From Candidatus Roizmanbacteria bacterium CG_4_10_14_0_2_um_filter_36_35 (GTDB taxonomy: Bacteria > Patescibacteriota > Microgenomatia > UBA1406 > GWC2-37-13): a stretch of 5,715 nucleotides of DNA. Under the pieces are notes generated by a model that saw nothing but the letters and a program-made list of their open reading frames with translations, was not told the origin of the DNA and did not search any database. The DNA lies in the NCBI GenBank assembly GCA_002792355.1, contig PFOE01000023.1, positions 1 to 5,715 on the forward strand, in the 5' to 3' direction. The translations under genes were made by a program, and so were the position numbers. Positions 1 to 4,163 of this stretch are shown here, in pieces (the first letter of the stretch is position 1; each line of letters begins with the position of its first letter).

Positions 1-1760
1 TCTCTGATTATTTCCGGACTCACGCTTGTTGTCGTCTGTCCTTTTTTTAGGTTATACTCTTCTTGTTTCTGCGTTAATTCGCTTTGAATTTCACCTATCT
101 TTGATTTTAATATTCTCGACTTTACTTTATCTCCTTTTTTATCTGATTCAATCATCTCTTGAGTCAGTTCTTTGATCCTTGAATCTAATGATTTGATCTC
201 TTCTGGAAGTGAAATTAATGGCAGACGAACAGCAGCAGCTGCTTCATCAATCAGATCAACCGCTTTATCCGGTAAAAATCTGTCTCCTACATAACGTTTG
301 GATAAACGTACCGCTGCATCAATCACCTCTGCTGGGATTTTTACGCGGTGAAAAGCCTCGTACTTATCTTTTATTGCCGTCAGCATTTTTATTCCTTGTT
401 CCTCAGTTGGCTCCGGCACTAAAATCGGCTGGAAACGACGTTCCAAAGCTGGGTCTTTTTCAATATACTTTCTATATTCTGTCAAGGTGGTGGCGCCGAT
501 TAATTGAATCTCTCCCCTGGCTAAAGACGGTTTTAAAAAATTAGAAGCATCCAAAGACCCTTCGCCACTGGCTCCGGCGCCGACGATATTATGGATCTCA
601 TCGATAAATAAAATAATCTGTCCGTTTGAAGCCTTTACCTGTTCTATTAAATCCTTCATTCTTTCCTCAAACTCTCCCCGATGAGAAGCGCCGGCCAAAA
701 TACTCATTAAGTCAAGTTGAAGAATTCTTTTATTGAGTAATGGTTCGGGAACTTCTTTGGTGACTATTTTTTGTGCCAATCCTTCAACAATCGCCGTCTT
801 GCCAACACCTGCTTCTCCAACCAGTGACGGATTGTTTTTGGTCCTTCGGGAAAGAATGTGAATTACCCGTTCGATCACAGGAGAACGTTCGACAACCGGA
901 TCAAGCAGGCCTTGGGATGCCTTTGCCGTCAGATCAATCGTATATTCTTCTAGGGCTTTTTTATTTTTTTCTGCCTGTTGTTGTTCTTCAGTCAATCCTT
1001 CCTTTTTACCAGTGACTTTTTTATTTAAATCTTCTTTCCGGACGCCTAATTTAGCCAAAATTCTGGCGCCGGCGCCTTCACCTTCTTCATACAATGCTAA
1101 AAGAAGGTGCTCAGGAGCAATAAACTCAAAGCCGAGCCGGCGGGCAACTACTAAGGCATTGTCAATAATTCTTTTTATTCTCGGCGAGACCTGCACCGGC
1201 CGGTCAACCGTGCCTCTTTTATAAATTTTGTTGAGTTCATCTTGGATTAACTGAGGTTGAATCTTCAATTCAATAAAAAGATTGTAGATTTCGCTATCTG
1301 TTGTTAAAGCATATAAGAGATGTTCGCTGTCAATAAAGTCTCCTTTTAACTCTTTTGTTTTAGTAGTCGCTGCCATCATTACTCGGTTAGAACGTTGAGT
1401 TAAGTGGGTCATGAGATCGAGATTGGTGTTTGGTTGCCCGCCTACCGGCGAGGCAGGTTGGTGACTAGTAATTGGTTGTTGAGGAATCGGTTGATTAATT
1501 GGTTTTGCTGGCACATTAGTATTATTGTCATCGCGAGGAGGAAGATCCCTCACTTTGTTCGGGACAGGCTCCGCGATCCCTGTCTTGCCGGCAGGCAGGT
1601 CTTGCTTAGGTTGAGATTGCTTCATCCCGCCGCTGGCGGGATTCGCAATGACATTTTGCCCTTGCCCGTTCGGCGCTACCGGATTTACCGTAGCCGAAGT
1701 CACTCCATTCCCACTTGTATTACTAGTTGGTTTTTTTATAAAATCAAAGAAGTTGGCCAT
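1..1760 (-). CDS. clpC: ClpC-type AAA+ unfoldase, ATP-binding subunit of Clp protease (partial; C-terminal half beyond left edge)
   Basis: The first 586 codons are present and the frame is open through the left edge. Residues 1-114 are a low-complexity Pro/Gln/Asn extension. A double Clp N-domain follows (about 115-250; second repeat has APEHLLLAL). The first AAA+ domain shows Walker A GEAGVGKT (315-322), Walker B ILFIDE ending at D387-E388, arginine pair R441-R442 in ALERRF, and the sensor-2 region DKAVDLIDEA. A short coiled middle segment of roughly 50 residues leads to VSPEIIR (580-586). This short middle domain fits ClpC better than ClpB, whose middle domain is about twice as long. Known role: a cytoplasmic ATP-driven hexamer that unfolds substrates for ClpP. 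Walker A lies about 100 residues later than in typical ClpC because of the extension. The 1760 start is supported by a perfect TATAAT six bases upstream. Neither the second ATPase domain nor the ClpP-binding loop can be seen, so protease coupling is inferred. Confidence 0.9.
   Translation of the reverse strand, partial: MANFFDFIKKPTSNTSGNGVTSATVNPVAPNGQGQNVIANPASGGMKQSQPKQDLPAGKTGIAEPVPNKVRDLPPRDDNNTNVPAKPINQPIPQQPITSHQPASPVGGQPNTNLDLMTHLTQRSNRVMMAATTKTKELKGDFIDSEHLLYALTTDSEIYNLFIELKIQPQLIQDELNKIYKRGTVDRPVQVSPRIKRIIDNALVVARRLGFEFIAPEHLLLALYEEGEGAGARILAKLGVRKEDLNKKVTGKKEGLTEEQQQAEKNKKALEEYTIDLTAKASQGLLDPVVERSPVIERVIHILSRRTKNNPSLVGEAGVGKTAIVEGLAQKIVTKEVPEPLLNKRILQLDLMSILAGASHRGEFEERMKDLIEQVKASNGQIILFIDEIHNIVGAGASGEGSLDASNFLKPSLARGEIQLIGATTLTEYRKYIEKDPALERRFQPILVPEPTEEQGIKMLTAIKDKYEAFHRVKIPAEVIDAAVRLSKRYVGDRFLPDKAVDLIDEAAAAVRLPLISLPEEIKSLDSRIKELTQEMIESDKKGDKVKSRILKSKIGEIQSELTQKQEEYNLKKGQTTTSVSPEIIR
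1437..1457. repeat. short GC-rich imperfect palindrome within clpC
   Basis: An imperfect 21-bp palindrome centred on CCGGCG lies in the codons for about residues 102-108 of ClpC (P-A-S-P-V-G-G). It resembles the CCTGCCTGCCGG-type sequence also present inside the 126-bp element at about 1585-1600, so it may be a fragment of the same repeat family. It adds to the evidence that the N-terminal extension is assembled from repeat DNA. Confidence 0.45.
1527..1652 (-). repeat. 126-bp GC-rich repeat element inserted in frame in the clpC 5' region
   Basis: The segment begins and ends with inverted copies of GTCATYGCGA and contains nested palindromes (around 1624-1641 and 1585-1600). It resembles the interspersed repeat families of the type GTCATTGCGA...GAAGCAATC and CCCGA...GAGGGATC found in many bacterial genomes. 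It is exactly 42 codons long and encodes residues 37-78 of ClpC without a stop. It is visibly more GC-rich than the surrounding sequence. Its inner part at 1542-1563 resembles the separate repeat at 4182-4216. Family membership is from recollection; the inverted ends and the in-frame length are seen directly. Confidence 0.7.
1715..1742 (+). promoter_or_regulatory. possible weak promoter for the C39-like peptidase gene
   Basis: TTGTAT (1715-1720) and TATAAA (1737-1742) are 16 bases apart on the plus strand, inside the first codons of the divergent clpC gene. A start near 1749 would give a leader of about 22 nt without a Shine-Dalgarno. The -35 match is poor and chance is a real alternative in this AT-rich stretch. 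Unlike the other genes, the hexamer six bases before this ATG (1760-1765) is not a credible -10. Confidence 0.25.
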
Positions 1761-1766
1761 AGTTCC

Positions 1767-1796
1767 ATTATATGAGAAAAGTAATCGTTATTGCAA
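1767..1796 (-). promoter_or_regulatory. sigma70-type promoter of clpC, leaderless
   Basis: On the minus strand a TTGCAA -35 (1791-1796) and a perfect TATAAT -10 (1767-1772) are separated by 18 bases. Only 6 bases lie between the -10 and the clpC ATG, so transcription should start at or next to the start codon and give a leaderless mRNA. No Shine-Dalgarno sequence fits in that space. The -10 overlaps the first base of the divergent peptidase start codon and the -35 lies inside its first codons. No CIRCE or CtsR operator is visible. Confidence 0.65.
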
Positions 1797-2932
1797 TAGG
1801 TGTTTTGTTTTTTTTATTTATTGTTCTTTTTGTAATATCTCGCGTAAAAACTTCTCAACAGTCTAATCAAACTGGCCCTACTCCAACTACCTTCTTCATC
1901 GATAACCAGTCAGCAAAAATCAACAGTCAGCAAAATCAGCGAATTATAAATAACGCCTTGCCTTTGACGCCATACGAAAATGAAAACTTTCGTTTTGACT
2001 ATTCGACTTCCTTAAATCAATTGGTCGTCCAGGAAAAAACACTTCAAGCCAAAGAAAAATTCAGTGAATGGGCGATGCAAAACGGTCTCACCGAACTAGC
2101 CGATAACCCAGAATTGGTTGTTTTCCAAGGTCAATCACCAATCTCCGATAATTTTACTACTCCAACTTCGGCCGAAGTTAACCAATCACCAACCACCAAT
2201 AACGAATCACAAACTACAAATAATAATCAATCTCCAACTCCAACTTCAGCAGACAATAATCAACAAATATATTCATATCCATTTATTAATGAATTTCTAA
2301 ATATTTTTTCGAAGCTTAGACAAAATATAGGACAGGTAACACCAACCCCAACTTCTAGTTTAGGATCTCCTAGTCCGTCTTCTATTACCAATCCGCCAGC
2401 TGGCGGACATCCTCCAACTTCCGGATATATGTATTATGCTCAATGCAACGGCTACGGCGGTATCTCTCTTCCCTCTGGCTGTACTCTCTGTAATGCTGGT
2501 TGCGGTCCGACGACCGTCGCTATGATCGCTTCCTCTTTTGTTAGCGCTGATTACGATCCTAAAATAATAGTTGATATGTATCAGTCTCGTGGGTATGGAC
2601 TAGGTTGTGCTGGTTCAGATTATTATGATGCTCATTCATTGCTTGAAAGTTTGAGTGTAAAAACAACAGATTATCTTATCTTTAACCTTGAATCGGCTGA
2701 TCAGGTCGTTTCCGATTTAAAAAACTATCTTGCTGCCGGCTGGACTTTTTTTACCCTGGCAAACTTTAGGGAAAATGGCGGCGGACATTTTTTCTGGATT
2801 ACCGACATTGATGAAGCTGGTAACGTCTGGGCTTATGATCCGTATTACGGCCGTTTCCAAGCCCCGCCTTTAAATGAAAACAGCCGTTACCCGTTTCCGA
2901 AGTATAGAGTCGCATTTGGAGTTAAAAAATAG
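1772..2932 (+). CDS. membrane-anchored C39-like cysteine peptidase
   Basis: The 386-residue protein starts with an uncleaved-looking transmembrane anchor (about 4-23), which suggests an extracytoplasmic body. Residues 62-105 form a small domain (LPL, FDY at 75-77, F97 and W100) shared with the protein encoded at 3078. A Thr/Ser/Pro/Asn-rich linker runs from about 120 to 217. The C-terminal domain (about 218-386) has the hallmarks of C39-like (C39_2) peptidases: Q224 as possible oxyanion residue, catalytic C244 in GCGPTT, H339 in GGGHFFW and D356 in YDPYYG. Four further cysteines (225, 237, 240, 279) could form disulfides. No ABC transporter domain is attached, so it is not a standard bacteriocin-exporting C39 protein; the substrate is unknown. 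The start gives a clean anchor but has no Shine-Dalgarno. The stop codon overlaps the first hairpin repeat. Family call is fairly sure, role is not. Confidence 0.85.
   Translation: MRKVIVIAIGVLFFLFIVLFVISRVKTSQQSNQTGPTPTTFFIDNQSAKINSQQNQRIINNALPLTPYENENFRFDYSTSLNQLVVQEKTLQAKEKFSEWAMQNGLTELADNPELVVFQGQSPISDNFTTPTSAEVNQSPTTNNESQTTNNNQSPTPTSADNNQQIYSYPFINEFLNIFSKLRQNIGQVTPTPTSSLGSPSPSSITNPPAGGHPPTSGYMYYAQCNGYGGISLPSGCTLCNAGCGPTTVAMIASSFVSADYDPKIIVDMYQSRGYGLGCAGSDYYDAHSLLESLSVKTTDYLIFNLESADQVVSDLKNYLAAGWTFFTLANFRENGGGHFFWITDIDEAGNVWAYDPYYGRFQAPPLNENSRYPFPKYRVAFGVKK
2181..2222 (+). repeat. six tandem degenerate heptamers in the peptidase linker
   Basis: Six consecutive 7-bp units follow the pattern AC[CAG]AA[TC]N, for example ACCAATC, ACCAACC and ACCAATA. 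Since 42 bp is a multiple of three, the frame is kept and Asn/Thr/Gln-rich linker residues are encoded (about 137-150). The period of seven does not match the codon period, so the regularity is a DNA feature rather than a peptide repeat. Confidence 0.6.
2386..2407 (+). repeat. GC-rich palindrome in peptidase linker (copy 1)
   Basis: Positions 2392-2407 form a perfect 16-bp palindrome, TCCGCCAG followed by its complement, in an otherwise AT-rich linker. With its left flank ACCAA it is nearly identical to 3243-3263 in the next gene. Both copies are read in the same frame as ITNPP[AD]GG. A related palindrome, in the codons for N-P-A-S-G-G, lies inside the repeat element in clpC. Confidence 0.6.
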
Positions 2933-3057
2933 GACGCTGGATACTTGAAGTTTGAAGTTAGATAAGGAAGTTAGAAACTAGAAGCTTGAAAATAAAATTC
3001 AAGTTCCAAGATTCAAGTTTCACAATCAAGTTTCCAGTTTCTAGCATCAAGCGTCAA
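2931..3057. repeat. heptamer-built inverted repeat, complete hairpin (copy A)
   Basis: The left arm (2931-2990) and right arm (2998-3057) are each 60 nt, with a 7-nt loop AATAAAA. Read 5' to 3', with the right arm complemented, both have the order 5-nt cap (TTGAC; AGGAC in the left arm), four heptamers of the form RYTNGAW, one hexamer, three heptamers. By hand count the arms match at 39 of 60 positions, and more would pair as RNA through G-U. The element begins within the stop codon of the peptidase gene. It may act as a 3' hairpin or terminator, but no T-run follows it. Confidence 0.8.
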
Positions 3058-3065
3058 CAATTTAG

Positions 3066-3071
3066 TAAACT
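3066..3071 (+). promoter_or_regulatory. possible -10 box for the small anchored protein
   Basis: TAAACT ends exactly 6 bases before the ATG at 3078, the same spacing as at clpC and the VirB6-like gene, but it matches TATAAT at only four of six positions. No convincing -35 is seen upstream, where the hairpin repeat lies. No Shine-Dalgarno precedes the gene, so a leaderless start is possible, as is read-through from the peptidase gene. Confidence 0.3.
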
Positions 3072-3077
3072 ATAAAT

Positions 3078-3530
3078 ATGAATCCGCCTAATATAAAAAT
3101 TTACTTGATGATTTCCGGAGCGCTTATTATTCTTTTCTTAATTGTCACCTTTGTTCCTTTTGGTAAACGAGGCGCTAACAACCAACAGCCTAGCACTATT
3201 TTCCCTACTCCGACTTTATTCGAAGTCAACCAGCCACCGATAACCAATCCGCCAGATGGCGGACCATCTCCAACAATAAAACCGGCTGACTTTACCGGAG
3301 TAAAAGAAGAGGAAATGCCTCCAGAAACGGCTAAAATTTCTTTACAAAAACAGGATTTAAGAAGCAAATTACCGCTTAACCTGTCAACTTTTTCAATCGG
3401 CTTTGACTACGCTGAAGATAAATTCGTCGTTACTCTAAAAGATCCAAAAGACCAATCGAGAACTGAATTTGAAAACTGGAGAAAAGCTAACTACGCTGCT
3501 TTAGTAATAACGCAGTTCAATTTTAGATAA
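3078..3530 (+). CDS. small single-pass membrane protein sharing a domain with the adjacent peptidase
   Basis: This 150-residue protein has a transmembrane anchor (about 8-27), a Pro/Thr-rich linker (about 35-70) and a small C-terminal domain (about 96-140). I do not recognise a named family. The domain matches residues 62-105 of the upstream peptidase: both have LPL, then FDY (109-111 here), a V-V strand, and F131-x2-W134, with exactly 25 residues from F of FDY to the Trp in both. The linker segment TLFEVNQPPITN (46-57) resembles TSAEVNQSPTTN in the peptidase, but here the linker precedes the domain and there it follows it. The protein is therefore a partial paralogue lacking the peptidase. 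A location outside the membrane is predicted. Its role is unknown; an accessory part of the same surface complex is my inference. The reading frame ends cleanly, with no sign of a lost peptidase remnant downstream. Confidence 0.7.
   Translation: MNPPNIKIYLMISGALIILFLIVTFVPFGKRGANNQQPSTIFPTPTLFEVNQPPITNPPDGGPSPTIKPADFTGVKEEEMPPETAKISLQKQDLRSKLPLNLSTFSIGFDYAEDKFVVTLKDPKDQSRTEFENWRKANYAALVITQFNFR
3243..3263 (+). repeat. GC-rich palindrome in small-protein linker (copy 2)
   Basis: TCCGCCAG followed by ATGGCGGA (3248-3263) is the 2392-2407 palindrome with one base changed, and the left flank AACCAA is also conserved. It encodes N-P-P-D-G-G in the linker. The aligned 35-36 bp around both copies differ at only a few positions, closer than the rest of the two genes. 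Confidence 0.55.
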
Positions 3531-3540
3531 TCAAAATTAT

Positions 3541-3600
3541 TTGACGCTAGATACTAGACGCTCGAAACTGGATAATGAAACTCGAAGTTAGAAGCTTGAA
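3541..3600 (+). repeat. heptamer-built repeat, lone left arm (copy B)
   Basis: This 60-nt arm has the same order as the others: TTGAC, four RYTNGAW heptamers, hexamer AATGAA, three heptamers ending GCTTGAA. The A-rich loop start follows, but no right arm does; the four-helix-bundle gene begins 23 bases later. It could pair with the right arm of copy C (4060-4119), matching at 46 of 60 positions by hand count, which would place the whole gene in the loop. Confidence 0.75.
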
Positions 3601-3608
3601 AAAATATT

Positions 3609-3617
3609 TGTTATCAT
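3609..3617 (+). promoter_or_regulatory. extended -10 promoter of the four-helix-bundle gene, leaderless
   Basis: TG-T-TATCAT is an extended -10 with five of six bases matching TATAAT, ending 6 bases before the ATG at 3624. No good -35 lies at the right distance; the extended -10 may compensate. There is no Shine-Dalgarno. Confidence 0.45.
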
Positions 3618-3623
3618 CAAATT

Positions 3624-3986
3624 ATGATTAAGTCATTTCGCGATCTAGAAGTATATCAAGAAAGTTACAAACTAATGATTATAGTTCATCAGAAAGTAAA
3701 AGAATTTCCTATTTACGAGAAAATGGATTTGGCCTCGCAGATGAGACGAGGATCAAAATCAATACCAGCTAATATTGCTGAAGGCTGGGCGAAGAGAAAT
3801 CATGAAAAAGAATTCAAAAAACATCTTGATATAGCAATAGGTTCAGCAAACGAAATGGAAGTTCATATAGAAACGGCGAGAGACTTAATTTATTTAAATA
3901 AAGATTTTTGTGAAGAAATCCTTAAAAGATATAATATTTTAGGCAGAAAGCTATTTAAGCTTAAAAAGAACTGGAAGACGTTTTGA
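3624..3986 (+). CDS. four-helix-bundle protein (23S rRNA intervening-sequence protein family)
   Basis: The 120-residue product has the full pattern of the S23/IVP four-helix-bundle family: FRDLEVYQESYKL near the N-terminus, FPIYEKMDLASQMRR (about 28-42), the signature SIPANIAEG (46-54), then E-x2-F-x3-L-DIAIGSANE (about 63-77) and ETARDLIYL. Its length is normal for the family. Such proteins were first noted in intervening sequences of 23S rRNA genes and are also common as free-standing genes; the diversity-generating-retroelement accessory protein Avd has a related fold. Molecular function is unknown; nucleic-acid binding is suspected from the basic bundle. There is no rRNA sequence around it here. 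It is bracketed by a lone repeat arm upstream and a complete hairpin of the same repeat 2 bases after its stop codon, which may mean that it moved with them. Confidence 0.9.
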   Translation: MIKSFRDLEVYQESYKLMIIVHQKVKEFPIYEKMDLASQMRRGSKSIPANIAEGWAKRNHEKEFKKHLDIAIGSANEMEVHIETARDLIYLNKDFCEEILKRYNILGRKLFKLKKNWKTF

Positions 3987-3988
3987 GA

Positions 3989-4119
3989 TTGACGCTGGAT
4001 AATAGAGGCTTGAAACTAGATAAAGAAGCTGGAATACTAGAGACTTGAAAAAATAAAAATTCAAGCTTCAAGATTCCAACTTCCTAGTCTAGTTTCTAGC
4101 ATCAAGTATCAAGCGTCAA
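3989..4119. repeat. heptamer-built inverted repeat, complete hairpin (copy C)
   Basis: The left arm (3989-4049, 61 nt with one extra T) and right arm (4060-4119, 60 nt) flank a 10-nt A-rich loop. Both arms start with TTGAC, read outward to inward, and follow the same heptamer-hexamer-heptamer order as copies A and B. By hand count 47 of 60 positions match between the arms. It starts 2 bases after the TGA of the four-helix-bundle gene and ends just before the promoter of the next gene. A T-run at 4132-4137 follows at some distance, so terminator activity is possible but not shown. Confidence 0.8.
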
Positions 4120-4127
4120 AAACTTAG

Positions 4128-4157
4128 TTGATTTTTTCTCATCTTTTCCATTACAAT
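4128..4157 (+). promoter_or_regulatory. sigma70-type promoter of the VirB6-like gene
   Basis: TTGATT (4128-4133) and TACAAT (4152-4157) are separated by 18 bases. The -10 ends 6 bases before the ATG at 4164, the same geometry as the clpC promoter, so transcription should start at that ATG. This gene therefore probably has its own promoter rather than depending on the genes upstream. Confidence 0.6.
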
Positions 4158-4163
4158 CAAACT

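Noticed and set aside
1..1760. ClpB disaggregase
   Set aside because: The middle domain between LIDEA and VSPEIIR is only about half as long as in ClpB, and the N-domain resembles ClpC; the missing C-terminal half leaves slight doubt.
209..1866. Several plus-strand open frames (209-544, 773-1015, 1012-1224, 1404-1775, 1648-1866)
   Set aside because: Most lie opposite clpC, whose domains and motifs are unmistakable on the minus strand; 1404-1775 is partly translated repeat DNA, and 1648-1866 continues as an out-of-frame shadow of the peptidase start.
2118..2300. 60-codon plus-strand open frame inside the peptidase linker
   Set aside because: It is the heptamer tract read in another frame, giving His/Gln/Ile repeats; the frame of the peptidase is supported by anchor and catalytic motifs.
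3101..3367. 88-codon minus-strand open frame
   Set aside because: It is antisense to the small anchored protein, with no promoter or recognisable domain.
3624..3986. Intervening sequence of a 23S rRNA gene
   Set aside because: The protein family fits, but neither flank contains rRNA sequence; coding genes and the repeat lie on both sides.
2931..4119. CRISPR array
   Set aside because: The repeats are degenerate, contiguous heptamers arranged as inverted arms, without constant repeats separated by unique spacers; no cas gene is present.
2931..4119. Hairpins as ordinary Rho-independent terminators
   Set aside because: The stems are long, imperfect and AT-rich and lack an immediate T-run; a termination role cannot be excluded but is not supported by the usual signature.
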